This document shows positions 35,454-46,201 of a DNA stretch of 64,000 nucleotides, one piece after another. The position numbers were made by a program, and so were the translations under genes. The notes under the pieces were generated by a model. It saw only the letters and a program-made list of their open reading frames with translations. It was not told the DNA's origin and ran no database searches. This stretch comes from Gammaproteobacteria bacterium (GTDB lineage: Bacteria > Pseudomonadota > Gammaproteobacteria > Pseudomonadales > JAUIET01), in the NCBI GenBank assembly GCA_030431775.1, contig JAUIHW010000010.1:47923-111922 (forward strand). The letters are read 5' to 3'. The stretch's first letter is position 1. Each line of letters opens with the position of its first letter.

Positions 35454-36818
35454 ATGCAGGGCCCAAAGGATTACATCACCTGGAACAGTAGCTGGACGTT
35501 TTGTCTGGCTGTTGCCGGTTTAACGGTTGGTTTGCAACTGGTATGGACGTTGCCAGCGCAGCTGGACCGCTTCGGTACGGGTTCGGGTTTCGTGCTTGTT
35601 TACCTTTTGGCATTGTTGGTATTTGCCGGGCCAATCATGGCCGGCGAAATCTGGCTTGGGCGAGAGTCACGGCGTAACCCCATGCATGCGGTCAAGCTTT
35701 TGCAGGTTAAGACTGGAATTTCCCGCTGGTGGCGTTTGCTGGGGCCTCTGAGCCTGCTTGTTAGTCTGCTTGTGCTGTCTTACCTGTGTGTATTTGGTGG
35801 TTGGGCTATGGCGTTTGGTTTGGCCGCGCAGAGCGAGGTGTTTTTGCAGCGTGATGCGGACTACGTTGTGCAGCATCTGGACACTTTTCTGAAAACAACG
35901 GATGTTATGGTGAGCTGGCAGAGCACCTTTCTGTTGCTGGCGACCGGCGTGTCGGCATTTGGCGTCATTCGAGGTGTGGGTTTTGCGTTACGGCTGCTGA
36001 TGCCATTGGCGGTTTTATTGTTGGTGGTATTGCTGGCCCATAATGTTTCGGTCGGGGCGCTTACGGTCGATACACTGGCGTCTCTGTTGCAGCGCGATTA
36101 CCACTTTTCCTGGGACGGAGCCTGGTCAGCCATTGCCCTGGCATTTTTCACTGCCAGTGCTGGAATGGGAGGTATCATGGCCTGTGCCGCTCATATGCCG
36201 GAACACCAGAAAATAGCACCGGCGGTTGCTGGCATACTGCTAATCACCCTGGTGTGTGCAGCTCTCAGCAGTGCTGCCGTGCTGCCCTTATTGTGGCATA
36301 GCAATGTGGAGGTGGCCGCTGGGGCACCTTTGGTCTTTTTAAACCTGCCTCTGGCCTACGGATTCACAGTGTATGGTGACTACTATGGCAGTCTCTTTTT
36401 CCTGCTGGTAGCCATCATACTGCTGAGTAGCGCCATTATTTTGTTGGAACCTCTGGTCGCCTGGCTTTCTCATTCGTTTATTGTTCCCCGCTATGTTGCT
36501 GCCTTTGCGGCCGGTGGCATTGTCTGGTTGCTGTCCATGGTGTCGGCGCTGTCTTTCAATGAGTGGTCCCAATTGCAACTTCTACAGCAGTTTTCACCAT
36601 TCAGGCTGTTGGAATTGCTCACAGCCTACGGGCTGATACCCCTGGCTGTCATCCTGAATGGCTTTCTGGTTGCAGCACTGCTGAATTCGCCGCGCTATAA
36701 GCGTTACAGCGGTTTCCGACTGCGACGCTTGCTTGCACGAGCGCATCTTGGCTATGCTGCGCCGCTATTGATAGCAGCCACTGTATGGTTCGCTGTGCAA
36801 AACCGCCTGCTGTATTAG
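35454..36818 (+). CDS. Sodium-dependent transporter, NSS/SNF-like (divergent)
   Basis: 454 aa; [61 protein letters not shown] plus about 11-12 hydrophobic segments. Confidence 0.75.
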   Translation: MQGPKDYITWNSSWTFCLAVAGLTVGLQLVWTLPAQLDRFGTGSGFVLVYLLALLVFAGPIMAGEIWLGRESRRNPMHAVKLLQVKTGISRWWRLLGPLSLLVSLLVLSYLCVFGGWAMAFGLAAQSEVFLQRDADYVVQHLDTFLKTTDVMVSWQSTFLLLATGVSAFGVIRGVGFALRLLMPLAVLLLVVLLAHNVSVGALTVDTLASLLQRDYHFSWDGAWSAIALAFFTASAGMGGIMACAAHMPEHQKIAPAVAGILLITLVCAALSSAAVLPLLWHSNVEVAAGAPLVFLNLPLAYGFTVYGDYYGSLFFLLVAIILLSSAIILLEPLVAWLSHSFIVPRYVAAFAAGGIVWLLSMVSALSFNEWSQLQLLQQFSPFRLLELLTAYGLIPLAVILNGFLVAALLNSPRYKRYSGFRLRRLLARAHLGYAAPLLIAATVWFAVQNRLLY

Positions 36819-36829
36819 CGAAAGTAGTA

Positions 36830-37312
36830 ATGATCCGACTTGAACGCAGCGCCTTGCTGATGAAATCAGCGAACTTCATGTTCGACATGATCAACGATGT
36901 GGATGCCTACCCACAATACATGCAGGGCTGCGAGGCGGCAGAAGTTATCAGTGCGGATCATGCCAGCATGACCGCGCGCCTGAAAGTCCGTAAAGCAGGC
37001 TTGAGCCACAGTTTTACCACACGAAACGAGTTGTTGCGTCCCAGCCAAATTAAGCTGGAGCTGGTTGAAGGGCCGTTTTCGCGTTTTTCCGGGCAGTGGA
37101 GTATTCTGGAATTAAACGACAATGCCTGTAAAGTTGCGCTGCTGCTGGAGTTTGCAATTAACAAGCGGCTTGCAGTAAAGCCACTTGAAGCCCTGTTCAA
37201 ATCGGTTGGTGACGAATTGGTGGATGCGGTCTGCCGGCGTGCGGGCAGCTTATCGGACAGTGAAGTGTATGCGCCGGTTTCAACTGGCAACCCGAAAGGA
37301 CCCGAATTATGA
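36830..37312 (+). CDS. ratA: RatA family (START-like/COQ10-like) protein
   Basis: MIRLERSALLMKSANFMFDMINDVDAYPQYMQGCEAAEV; adjacent to smpB and rnfH as in other gammaproteobacteria. Confidence 0.92.
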   Translation: MIRLERSALLMKSANFMFDMINDVDAYPQYMQGCEAAEVISADHASMTARLKVRKAGLSHSFTTRNELLRPSQIKLELVEGPFSRFSGQWSILELNDNACKVALLLEFAINKRLAVKPLEALFKSVGDELVDAVCRRAGSLSDSEVYAPVSTGNPKGPEL

Positions 37313-37611
37313 CAATTAAGGTTGAAGTGGCTTACGCTCTGCCGGACCACCAGAAAATTATTGCACTCGAGGTTGACGAAGGGTGCACGGCTTTGCAGGC
37401 AGCGGAAAAGTCCGGCATTGTTCAGCATTTTCCGGAGATTGACCTTGCCAGCGCAAAAATGGGGGTATTCGGCAAAGCCGTTCCCAAGCCGGATCAATAT
37501 GCACTCAGCCCCGGTGACCGGGTGGAGATTTACCGCCCGCTGATCTTGGACCCTAAAGAATCACGCAAAGAGCGCGCAGCAAAAGCCAAGGCCAAGCGAG
37601 CCGACGATTGA
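37309..37611 (+). CDS. rnfH: RnfH family (UPF0125) protein
   Basis: 100 aa; IKVEVAYALPDHQKIIALEVDEGCTALQAAEKSGI...GDRVEIYRPLILDPKESRKERA. Confidence 0.93.
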   Translation: MTIKVEVAYALPDHQKIIALEVDEGCTALQAAEKSGIVQHFPEIDLASAKMGVFGKAVPKPDQYALSPGDRVEIYRPLILDPKESRKERAAKAKAKRADD

Positions 37612-37995
37612 TCAGCGGCTGGCAGTCGACTCGCTGGCGTCTTCGCTAATTGGCAAATCCTGATCGATTTTGATCAACTCGTCACCACTGAAGTACAAGA
37701 CCATTCGCTTGATGTCTGACACTTCGGCGCCAACCTGAACCTGGTAAGTGTAATCCCAACGGTCTGGGTTGAACGGGTCTTGAATTAAAGGCGTACCCAA
37801 CACAAAGCGCACTTGGCTGCGGGTCATGCCAAGTTCGAGCTTATCGATAGTCTCCTGGTCGAATACGTTGCCCTGCTCAACTTCAACGCGATACACCCCC
37901 GGAAATTCGAACGATGAGCAAGCCACAATCGACCCGGTGAACAAAGTAAGTAATGCGAGTGCGAACAGGCGTTTGCGAATAATATTGGCGAGCAT
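37612..37995 (-). CDS. bamE: Outer membrane assembly lipoprotein BamE
   Basis: 127 aa; lipobox IVACSS; VEQGNVFDQETIDKLELGMTRSQVRFVLGTPLIQDPFNPDRWDYTY. Confidence 0.95.
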   Translation of the reverse strand: MLANIIRKRLFALALLTLFTGSIVACSSFEFPGVYRVEVEQGNVFDQETIDKLELGMTRSQVRFVLGTPLIQDPFNPDRWDYTYQVQVGAEVSDIKRMVLYFSGDELIKIDQDLPISEDASESTASR

Positions 37996-38067
37996 AGGAC
38001 GGCAAATATTCCGTGTGTTCGTTAAAAGTGGGATAATAGCCTAATAAGCAACTAGCGCGAAGTTCTG

Positions 38068-38487
38068 ATGAGCAATGAAAATGCCGAGCTGAAACAGGCC
38101 GGCCTGAAAGTAACCCTGCCGAGGGTCAAAATTCTGCAAATTCTGGAGCAGGCATCCCAGTCGGATCGCCAGCATCTCAGCGCAGAAGATGTATACAAGC
38201 TGTTGCTGGAAAGTGGTGACGACGTGGGCTTGGCAACGGTGTACCGGGTGCTTACCCAGTTTGAGTCTGCCAAACTTGTGGAACGGCACAATTTTGAGGG
38301 TGGACACGCGGTTTTCGAGCTGGCGACCGGCGAGCACCATGACCATATGGTGTGCGTGGATACCGGCGAAGTGCTGGAGTTTTACGACCCGGAAATCGAA
38401 AAACGCCAGCAGAAGATTGCTGCAGATCAGGGATACGAGATTGTTGATCACAACCTGGTGTTGTACGTAAAACGCAAACAGGCTTAA
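38068..38487 (+). CDS. fur: Ferric uptake regulator
   Basis: 139 aa; ELKQAGLKVTLPRVKILQILE...HLSAEDVYKLLLESGDDVGLATVYRVLTQFESA...HHDHMVCVDTGEVLEF. Confidence 0.97.
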   Translation: MSNENAELKQAGLKVTLPRVKILQILEQASQSDRQHLSAEDVYKLLLESGDDVGLATVYRVLTQFESAKLVERHNFEGGHAVFELATGEHHDHMVCVDTGEVLEFYDPEIEKRQQKIAADQGYEIVDHNLVLYVKRKQA

Positions 38488-39317
38488 GACTGTTCCAGGT
38501 TTGAAAGAAACAGTTCCAGTTCCCTGGCGACCAGGCCTGGGCAATCCAGCATGGCGAAATGCCCTGCATCCGGCAGTAAACGCAATTCAGAGCCAGGGAT
38601 CATATCTTGCAGACGTTGCCCGTTACTGCAATTCACCCACTGATCCTGTTCGCCCCATAAAATCCGGGTTGGGACGTTGACCCCGGGGTAAAGCTTCTCA
38701 AGCTGCTCGGTGTATGGGTAATCGTATTGAGCTACCTGGCGATAGTACGCAGCCTTACCGACTTCCCCCGTCCACGGTTCCAGAAGCGCGGCTTCAAAAC
38801 CAGCTGGCATTGCTCGTGTGACGGCTGTTTGCAGGTGCGCCACCAATGTTGCTCTGTGAATGTAGTCCGGTAGCGCCGCGAATACAGCTTCGTGCTCATT
38901 AACCAGCCGTGAGTACGGTGTGCCCCACGGGCTAAGAACCACGCCGTCAATGATCGTCAGGCTTGCCGCCGGGCTTCCCTCCACCAGGTGTGCGCCGAAC
39001 ACCGTGGCCGCGCCGAAGTCATGGCCAACCAAGTGTGCCCGATGCAACTCCTGCTGTTCCAGAAATTCGCTCAGTGCGCGTGCGAATGTGCGTAGACGAA
39101 CTTCCTGGCCAGTAAATTTTTCCGAGGCTCCGAAGCCTGGCAAATCCAGGTAATACAGCCGGTAGCGCTCTTTCAAGCGCTGAACGACACCGTGCCAGAC
39201 AATGGAGCTCGCTGGGGTGCCGTGCACCAGCACCACGGCTGGCCCACTTCCGGTTACATCCCAGGCAAGTTCGCCATGGGACGAAGAAAAGGATTTTGAC
39301 AATTGATGAATCATCAT
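38484..39317 (-). CDS. Alpha/beta hydrolase
   Basis: 277 aa; VLVHGTPASSIVWHGVVQRL, LVGHDFGAATVFG nucleophile elbow, LPDAGHFAMLDCP. Confidence 0.9.
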   Translation of the reverse strand: MMIHQLSKSFSSSHGELAWDVTGSGPAVVLVHGTPASSIVWHGVVQRLKERYRLYYLDLPGFGASEKFTGQEVRLRTFARALSEFLEQQELHRAHLVGHDFGAATVFGAHLVEGSPAASLTIIDGVVLSPWGTPYSRLVNEHEAVFAALPDYIHRATLVAHLQTAVTRAMPAGFEAALLEPWTGEVGKAAYYRQVAQYDYPYTEQLEKLYPGVNVPTRILWGEQDQWVNCSNGQRLQDMIPGSELRLLPDAGHFAMLDCPGLVARELELFLSNLEQS

Positions 39318-39373
39318 GCTTCCACCTGTTCAATATAAGCAGTTAAGAGAATTATTTGTTGTAATAATGAATT

Positions 39374-40342
39374 TTGGAAGCGAAGAGTTTTCAGGCTATC
39401 ATGACATTTCATCATGTGATAATTGCTATGACGGGTTATCTTCCTCCACTGGCTCAACTGCGATCTCTGGTAGCAGTGGTGGCACATGGGCGACTGAATC
39501 TCGCAGCGGCGGCCCTGGGGCTGACCGAATCTGCTGTCAGCCATCACTTGAGTAAACTGGAACGTAGCTTGGGAGTACAGCTGTTGGATAGGAGCCGCTC
39601 GCCAGTAGTTCTGACTGACGCAGGTGGCCGTTTTCATGCGCAGGCCCAGCAGGCGTTGCGATTGCTGGAGCAGGCGGTCGCGGATGCTGCCGGTACAGTA
39701 GGCGGCAAGGTGGTGCTTACATTGCCTCGCACCCTGGCCACCCATTGGCTGATTCCCCATTACCCTTCCCTGTACGCTCACCATGAGGAACTTGAACTGC
39801 AGCTTTTGCCCACCACCCGACAATGCGACCTGCAGCGCGAGCAGATTGATCTCGGTGTGCGCTTAGGTACTGGTCACTGGCCAAAACTGCAGGCCGAGCC
39901 CCTGGTGAGCGAGCGTATTTGCCCTGTCACCACACCCGCCGAAGCTGCAGTCTGGCGGCAGCAGGGTTGGCAATCAATGTTGGCGGCGGCACGGTTAGTA
40001 GTGAACGAGCTGCATCCACAGGAGTGGGAGCAATGGAGCGGGGCCACGGGCTACCCATTGCCAGCGAAGCAACGTGTTACGCGCCTGGAATCCTTTGATT
40101 TGGTACTTCAGGCAGCGTTAGCTGGAGATGCTCTCATCATGGGCCGTACACCGATGGTACATACGGCAATGGCAAAAGGTGATCTGGAAGCCCCGTTCCC
40201 CGAATGGGTAAATACCGGTTTATCCTATTATGCAATCTGGCCTGATCATCAAGCACTGAATCGGTACGCATATGCTGTGTTGGAGTGGTTAAGAGCGTGT
40301 GCCGCAGAGACACGCATTGGGGATCGGCACCCAAGTTTATAA
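39374..40342 (+). CDS. LysR-family transcriptional regulator
   Basis: LAQLRSLVAVVAHGRLNLAAAALGLTESAVSHHLSKLERSLGVQLLDRSRSPVVLTDAG; start may be at an internal Met (MTGYLPPLAQL). Confidence 0.92.
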   Translation: MEAKSFQAIMTFHHVIIAMTGYLPPLAQLRSLVAVVAHGRLNLAAAALGLTESAVSHHLSKLERSLGVQLLDRSRSPVVLTDAGGRFHAQAQQALRLLEQAVADAAGTVGGKVVLTLPRTLATHWLIPHYPSLYAHHEELELQLLPTTRQCDLQREQIDLGVRLGTGHWPKLQAEPLVSERICPVTTPAEAAVWRQQGWQSMLAAARLVVNELHPQEWEQWSGATGYPLPAKQRVTRLESFDLVLQAALAGDALIMGRTPMVHTAMAKGDLEAPFPEWVNTGLSYYAIWPDHQALNRYAYAVLEWLRACAAETRIGDRHPSL

Positions 40343-40398
40343 AACCTGCTGACGTTATTGGAAAATGAGTATTATCGTAGCTTGGTGTGTACCCGTTA

Positions 40399-42066
40399 TC
40401 AGCTGGCCGCCAGCATTTCCTGTGCGTGAGCCCTTGATTGCTCGGTAATCTGAATGCCGCCCAGCATGCGGGCGATTTCGTTGACCTTGTCGTCATTGCG
40501 CAGCTCGTTCAGTTCCGTGGCCACACTTTTCTTGCGAGCGAGCTTGCGCACCCCAAGGTGTTGATGGCCTTTTGCGGCAACCTGCGCCAAATGAGTAACG
40601 CAGAGAATCTGGCTGTGCTTGGACAGTTTGCGCAGCAGCTGGCCGACCACCTCGGCAACTGCGCCACCAATACCCACGTCCACCTCATCAAACACCAGGG
40701 TCGGAATGGAGCTTTTACTGGCGGTTATTACCTGTATCGCCAGGCTGATCCGCGACAACTCGCCACCCGAAGCGACTTTATTAAGGGGTTGTGGTGTCTG
40801 TCCGGGGATGGTGCTGATGAGAAACTCGACTGATTCCTTGCCGTGCTGGCCATGCCGGTCGTCCGCCAGCGGATTCAGCTTAACGGCAAACTGACAACCG
40901 GCCATGTTCAATGCCTTGAGTTGCTGGTTAACCAGGCCGGCGAGCTTTCCGGCCGCCAGCTCGCGCTGCTCGCTGAGTTCAACGGCCAGTTTCAGGTAGC
41001 GATGGCAATGCAGATCAGTTTCAGCCTGTAACTCATCGAGCAGCTGTTCGTCGTTTTGCAGCGCATCGAATTCTTGTTGTAATCGGTCGCGCAGACCAAT
41101 GAGTTCGTCAGTTGAGACGCGGTGTTTGCGTGCGGTTTGGTACAGGCTGCTCAGCCGCTGTTCCACTTGCTGAAGTTCTACCGGGTCAATGGTCTGGCCG
41201 TCGATCTGTGCCTGAATGTTGTAGGCGGCTTCCTGCAGCTGGATGCGGGCCGAGGCCAGCAGGTCCATGGCTTCGCCCAGCTCTTTTCCGTGGCTCGAAA
41301 AGGGCGTCAACAGCTGGTGGGCTTGTGAGCACAGGTCCAGCAGGTTGTTGCCGTCGTCATTTTCACAAAGGCCAAGCGCCTGATGGCAGGCCTGCAATAC
41401 AGCTTCGCTATTGCTCAGACGCTTTTGTTGCAGTTCCAGTTGTTGCAGCTCGCCGTCCTGCAGTTGCAGTTCGTGCAGCTCGTTCAACTGGTACTCCAGC
41501 AATTGGGCATGTGCGTGCTGCTCATCCGACTGGCTCTGGCGACGTTCCAGGTCAGCCAGTGAAGTCTGCCAACGTCTATAAGCGTCCTTAACGTCGCCGG
41601 CCAGCGCTTCAGCCCCGGCGTAGCAATCCAGCAACTGCCGATGCGTGTCGCGTTTTAACAGGCTCTGCTGCTCGTGCTGGCCATGCATGTCGATCAGCAT
41701 GGCGCCGAGGTTGCGTAAATTCTGAATGGGGGCAGGTTGACCGTTAATATATGCGCGGCTTCGCCCTTCGGCGGTAATCACCCGCCGCAGCAGGCAGTCA
41801 TTACCATCGTGCAAGTCGTGCGCCTTCAGCCAGGACTGCGCCTCGCAATTGCGGGAAATATCAAAAATAGCATGTATATCAGCCCTTTGTGCTCCACTGC
41901 GCACGGCCTTGCTGTCAGAACGCCCACCCGCGACCAACGCCAGCGCGTCCAGAACGACCGATTTACCGGCGCCGGTTTCACCCGTGATCACAGTCATTCC
42001 GCCGCTGAAATCCAATTCCAGATTGGCCACGGTTGTGTAATTGCTGACAGTTAGATGAGAAAGCAT
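40399..42066 (-). CDS. recN: DNA repair protein RecN
   Basis: Start MLSHLTVSNYTTVANLELDFSGGMTVITGETGAGKSVVLDALALVAGGR; VASGGELSRISLAIQVI; VFDEVDVGIGGAVAEVVGQLL. Confidence 0.97.
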   Translation of the reverse strand: MLSHLTVSNYTTVANLELDFSGGMTVITGETGAGKSVVLDALALVAGGRSDSKAVRSGAQRADIHAIFDISRNCEAQSWLKAHDLHDGNDCLLRRVITAEGRSRAYINGQPAPIQNLRNLGAMLIDMHGQHEQQSLLKRDTHRQLLDCYAGAEALAGDVKDAYRRWQTSLADLERRQSQSDEQHAHAQLLEYQLNELHELQLQDGELQQLELQQKRLSNSEAVLQACHQALGLCENDDGNNLLDLCSQAHQLLTPFSSHGKELGEAMDLLASARIQLQEAAYNIQAQIDGQTIDPVELQQVEQRLSSLYQTARKHRVSTDELIGLRDRLQQEFDALQNDEQLLDELQAETDLHCHRYLKLAVELSEQRELAAGKLAGLVNQQLKALNMAGCQFAVKLNPLADDRHGQHGKESVEFLISTIPGQTPQPLNKVASGGELSRISLAIQVITASKSSIPTLVFDEVDVGIGGAVAEVVGQLLRKLSKHSQILCVTHLAQVAAKGHQHLGVRKLARKKSVATELNELRNDDKVNEIARMLGGIQITEQSRAHAQEMLAAS

Positions 42067-42119
42067 GTATCGTGCCTCGTTAACCTTGTGCGATGGAGTC
42101 TCGATTGACTCACCGCGGT

Positions 42120-42154
42120 CTGTATGTATGAACAGTATATGTGTTTTTATACAG
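42120..42154 (-). promoter_or_regulatory. Putative LexA/SOS box(es) upstream of recN
   Basis: CTGTTCATACATACAG (CTG-N10-CAG) on minus strand at 42120-42135; degenerate second box CTGTATAAAAACACAT at 42139-42154. Confidence 0.65.
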
Positions 42155-42293
42155 TATTGATGTAAATGTGGCAAGCGCTGAAAGCAGTTGTGATGGTGGT
42201 TTTGCCCCGGGGTGCTGCCAGTCTGATTGCCGGTGGCGGTATTGGCCAAAGCGCGACGATCTTTTACTATGGGGCTACACGGGGTGAATTGGT

Positions 42294-43325
42294 ATGAATA
42301 CGCCGCAACTGTCTGATCGCAGCAGGAAAATTCTCAAAGCGCTGATTGAGCGCTATATCAGAGAAGGCATGCCTGTTGGCTCAAAAACCCTGGTTGAGGA
42401 AACCGGTCTCAGCATCAGCCCGGCGACCATGCGTAATGTAATGGCCGACCTGGAAGCGCACGGGCTGATTGTTTCGCCGCACACATCGGCTGGCCGGATA
42501 CCCACTGAGCAGGGTTACCGCTTTTTTGTCGACAGTCTGATCAGCGTTAATCCGCTGGACGATGAATACCTGAGCAGTCTGCGTGAGGAGTTGAAACCGG
42601 ACAAGCCCAGTACTGCGCTGGTGGAGTCGGCTTCCAGTTTGTTGTCGCAGCTGACCTCGCAGGCCGGTATTGTAATCACGCCCCAGTCCGGCAGCTGCCG
42701 CTTGGAGCATGTCGAGTTTGTACCGCTGTCAGGTAACCGCATTCTGGTAGTTCTTGTGATGAATGATCAGGATGTTGAAAATCGCATTATTCACACCCAG
42801 AGACAGTTCTCACGAAAAGAGCTGGAGCAGGCTGCCCGGTTTATCAATCAGCGCTACGCGGGCCTGGAGTTAGAGCAGATTCGTGATGCGCTGGTGAGTT
42901 CGATGCATGAAGACAAGGAGTCCATCGGGCAGTTGATGCAGTTGATGATTGATGTGGCCGCAGAAACCATGGAGTCTGTGGGTGAGCAGGATTTTGTCAT
43001 GGCCGGGCAGAATAATCTGCTCGATTCGGCTGATGGAAGCCAGGTTAGCCGTCTGAAAGAGCTGTTTGATGCATTCCAGTATAAAAAAGATATTTTGCTG
43101 CTGATGAACCACTGTCTGGACGCCGATGGCATTCGTATTTTTATTGGTCAGGAGTCGGGCTACGATCTGTTTGAAGACTACAGCGTTATTACTGCCCCTT
43201 ACAGCAGCGGTGATCAATCCATTGGCGTCATAGGCATTATCGGCCCAACCCGCATGCAGTACGACCGGGTGATCCCTGTTGTGGACATTACCGCCAAAAT
43301 GCTCAGCGCCGCGCTGAACCGGTAA
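42294..43325 (+). CDS. hrcA: Heat-inducible transcription repressor HrcA
   Basis: 343 aa; SDRSRKILKALIERYIREGMPVGSKTLVEETGLSISPATMRNVMADLEAHGLIVSPHTSAGRIPTEQGYRFFVD. Confidence 0.97.
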   Translation: MNTPQLSDRSRKILKALIERYIREGMPVGSKTLVEETGLSISPATMRNVMADLEAHGLIVSPHTSAGRIPTEQGYRFFVDSLISVNPLDDEYLSSLREELKPDKPSTALVESASSLLSQLTSQAGIVITPQSGSCRLEHVEFVPLSGNRILVVLVMNDQDVENRIIHTQRQFSRKELEQAARFINQRYAGLELEQIRDALVSSMHEDKESIGQLMQLMIDVAAETMESVGEQDFVMAGQNNLLDSADGSQVSRLKELFDAFQYKKDILLLMNHCLDADGIRIFIGQESGYDLFEDYSVITAPYSSGDQSIGVIGIIGPTRMQYDRVIPVVDITAKMLSAALNR

Positions 43326-43329
43326 GCCA

Positions 43330-44253
43330 GTGCCTATTCCCGCAGAGCGCATCATTCACGTTAATATGAATGTGTCTTCTTTATCGCCTGCGGTTGAATT
43401 TTTCACCAATGTTGTGGGACTGCAGGCCATTTCGGTCATGCAGGCTGACCCCCAGGACGGTCGTGGCATGGGGGTTGATGGGTTGGTGCAGTGGCGCGGC
43501 AACAGCATTCACAGCACTGAGCATCTGTGGGATTCCACTATGATCGACCTGCTGGAGTGGCCATTGCCGCAGGGCTTTGGGCGTGCCTACGGGTCGCCGG
43601 CTCACCTGGGCATAAACAGTCTTTCCCTGCAGGTTCCAGACCTGGCGGCCTGTTTCCAAGCGTGTAATCGCTCCTCCTGGTTGGAGATTCTGACTGAACC
43701 TTCGCAGGATGCGGTGCTGGCGCCGGCCGGTTTTTCCGGGCAGAACCCGGATGGCACGGTGTTAGAGTTTGTGCAGGGTGAGGCTGCTTCGGCGCTGAAC
43801 GCCATACACATTAACGTCAGAGATCTGCAACGCTCGATCGGCTGGTACTGCACTGTGCTGGGTTTTGAGCTCGCCGGCGAGCTTGCCGAAGTGCGGCTGC
43901 CGGCCAGCGATTTCACCGCGGGTCGACCGGCGCACCTGATCAAGGCGCGTCTGCAGCTGCCTGGTCGCAGTCATGACTGCTGTCTGCAGCTGCAACAATG
44001 GCTGCAACCGCAAGCGCATGGACAGCCCTACCAGCAGGCCAATCACAATGGCCTGTTTCGGGTGGCATTTGCGGTTGCCGATGCAGCCGAATGCTACCGG
44101 CAATTGCCCGCTCTTGGAGCGAACTGCCCGCATCCACCGGCCTGGCTGGACATGGGGCCGGATATCCCGGTTGACGGGGTTTGGGCTCTGTTCTTTTTCG
44201 ACCCGGATGGCACCTGCGTAGAATTGATCCAGAACCCGGATTTCACGGTTTGA
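43330..44253 (+). CDS. VOC (glyoxalase/dioxygenase)-family protein, two-domain
   Basis: 307 aa; IIHVNMNVSSLSPAVEFFTNVVGLQ and AIHINVRDLQRSIGWYCTVLGFELAGE repeats of the VOC fold. Confidence 0.85.
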   Translation: MPIPAERIIHVNMNVSSLSPAVEFFTNVVGLQAISVMQADPQDGRGMGVDGLVQWRGNSIHSTEHLWDSTMIDLLEWPLPQGFGRAYGSPAHLGINSLSLQVPDLAACFQACNRSSWLEILTEPSQDAVLAPAGFSGQNPDGTVLEFVQGEAASALNAIHINVRDLQRSIGWYCTVLGFELAGELAEVRLPASDFTAGRPAHLIKARLQLPGRSHDCCLQLQQWLQPQAHGQPYQQANHNGLFRVAFAVADAAECYRQLPALGANCPHPPAWLDMGPDIPVDGVWALFFFDPDGTCVELIQNPDFTV

Positions 44254-44260
44254 AAAATAT

Positions 44261-44845
44261 ATGCAAACACTGACCCCGGTGGTAAAGGGTTTACTGTTGG
44301 TAAACATCTCTGCCTATGTGTTGACGGCAGGCTGGGACTTGCGCTTGATTCTGGCTTTGTTTCCGCCGGGTAGCGAGCTGTTTCGCTGGTACCAGCCACT
44401 CAGCCACTTTTTCATGCACGGTAATCTCACGCACCTGCTGTTTAATATGTTCGCTTTGTTCATGTTCGGCCCAATCCTTGAGCAGGTGTGGGGCTCGCGG
44501 CGCTTCATCGTTTACTATTTTTGCTGTGCGCTCGGAGCTATTTTGTGTCAGATGCTGGTCTGGTATACCGGCCTTGCAGCGTTAAACCCGGTGCTTGGCG
44601 CATCGGGTGCCGTGTATGGGTTGTTCGTCGGCTTTGCAATGCTGTTTCCCAACCACCGTATCATGTTGTTGATTCCCCCCATTCCGTTGCCAGCCAAGTA
44701 CATGATTCTGGTGCTTGTGCTGTTCGATTTGACGCTTGGTCTCAGCGGCGCGGCCAGTGGCATAGCGCATTTTGCGCATTTGGGAGGCGCTCTGGCTGGC
44801 GCGCTGTTTGTGTTATGGTGGCGGCGCACGAATACTCAAATCTGA
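44261..44845 (+). CDS. Rhomboid-family intramembrane serine protease
   Basis: 194 aa; HFFMHGNLTHLLFNMFALFMFGPILE, PVLGASGAVYGL, HFAHLGGALAG. Confidence 0.95.
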   Translation: MQTLTPVVKGLLLVNISAYVLTAGWDLRLILALFPPGSELFRWYQPLSHFFMHGNLTHLLFNMFALFMFGPILEQVWGSRRFIVYYFCCALGAILCQMLVWYTGLAALNPVLGASGAVYGLFVGFAMLFPNHRIMLLIPPIPLPAKYMILVLVLFDLTLGLSGAASGIAHFAHLGGALAGALFVLWWRRTNTQI

Positions 44846-44849
44846 TCCA

Positions 44850-46136
44850 TTGGCAAGCCGCTACCTCACCATTTTTGCCCTGATACTCGCGGGCGAGGCT
44901 GTGTTCAGCCTGTCGTTTCATGTGCCGCGCTTTTTCCGGCCTGCCTTGCTGGAAGTTTTTCAAATCAATAACACCCAACTCGGTGATTCCTTTGCTGCCT
45001 ACGGTGTTCTGGCCATGCTCAGCTATCTGTTGGGAGGGCCATTGGCCGATCGGTATACGCCGCGGGTCATGCTTAGCCTGTCGCTGATGATGACGGCATT
45101 GGGAGGGCTGCTGATGGCAACGATTCCCGGAGCTGTTGGCTTGACCCTGCTGTATGGCTACTGGGGTATCACCACGATATTTCTGTTTTGGGCGCCGTTG
45201 ATTCGTGCGACCCGGGAATGGGGAGGCTCGCTTGCGCAGGGTCAGGCTTTTGGCTTGCTGGATGGTGGCCGTGGTCTGGTGGCAGCGGGCAGTGCCACAG
45301 TGATCATCGTGTTTCTCAACTGGCAGTTTCCAGGGGATCTGGACGGCTCCACCGCGGCTGAGAAAAAAGCAGCATTGCAGGGAGTGATTTATTTGTACAC
45401 CGGGCTGACCTTCGCCGCCGGACTGCTGACATGGTTTGTTTTGCCGCGTAGCGGTGCAACCGGCTCGGCGAGTGCAATTTCATCCCTCGAACGTTTGGCC
45501 GAAGTGGTGCGCAAGCCGGTGGTCTGGGCGCACGCGGGGGTCATTGTGTGCGCGTATTGTGCCTATAAAGGCCTGGACAGCTATTCTCTTTATGCGGTGG
45601 ATGTGTTGGGTATGAGCCAGATCGAGGCGGCCACATTCACATCGAATGCGGCCTATCTGCGCTTTTTTGCTGCCATTGTAATTGGTTTGCTGGCCGATCG
45701 TGTGGGCGCCGCAACCAGCATTGTAGCGCTATTTGTGGTGTTGATCGTTAGCTATGCCGTGCTCGCTGGCGCGCACCCCGGGAATGCTGCCTACCTTATT
45801 CTGTACGGCAACCTGCTGGTGACGTTCTTTTGCGCCTACGGCATGCGCGGGGTTTATTTTGCGCTGCTTGAAGAAAATCGTACCCCCGCCCATCTTACCG
45901 GGACCACGGCCGGCCTGGTGTCGGTGCTCGGGTATACGCCAGATATATTCTTTTACTCCATTTCCGGCCGTATTCTCGATTCAGCTCCGGGTCTGCAAGG
46001 GCACCTGGCGTATTTCCAGTTTTTGGGCGGCATTATGCTGCTTGGCCTGTTGATGACGGCCTGGGTGATCCGTTGTAACCGACTCGGGTCACAGGCTGAG
46101 CAAAAAGACGGGAAAAAGTTTACCCACGGCCCTTGA
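44850..46136 (+). CDS. MFS transporter (TTG start proposed)
   Basis: ORF from 44772; TTG at 44850 gives [53 protein letters not shown], about 12 hydrophobic segments. Confidence 0.85.
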   Translation: MASRYLTIFALILAGEAVFSLSFHVPRFFRPALLEVFQINNTQLGDSFAAYGVLAMLSYLLGGPLADRYTPRVMLSLSLMMTALGGLLMATIPGAVGLTLLYGYWGITTIFLFWAPLIRATREWGGSLAQGQAFGLLDGGRGLVAAGSATVIIVFLNWQFPGDLDGSTAAEKKAALQGVIYLYTGLTFAAGLLTWFVLPRSGATGSASAISSLERLAEVVRKPVVWAHAGVIVCAYCAYKGLDSYSLYAVDVLGMSQIEAATFTSNAAYLRFFAAIVIGLLADRVGAATSIVALFVVLIVSYAVLAGAHPGNAAYLILYGNLLVTFFCAYGMRGVYFALLEENRTPAHLTGTTAGLVSVLGYTPDIFFYSISGRILDSAPGLQGHLAYFQFLGGIMLLGLLMTAWVIRCNRLGSQAEQKDGKKFTHGP

Positions 46137-46159
46137 AATTGGCGGCACTGACCCAATGT
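46132..46159 (+). promoter_or_regulatory. Putative sigma-32 promoter for grpE
   Basis: CTTGAAA-N13-CCCAATGT, 43 bp upstream of GTG start 46202. Confidence 0.65.
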
Positions 46160-46201
46160 CGGGGGATTGCATTACCAGGTCAGAAACAGGAGGCACAACA
46201 G

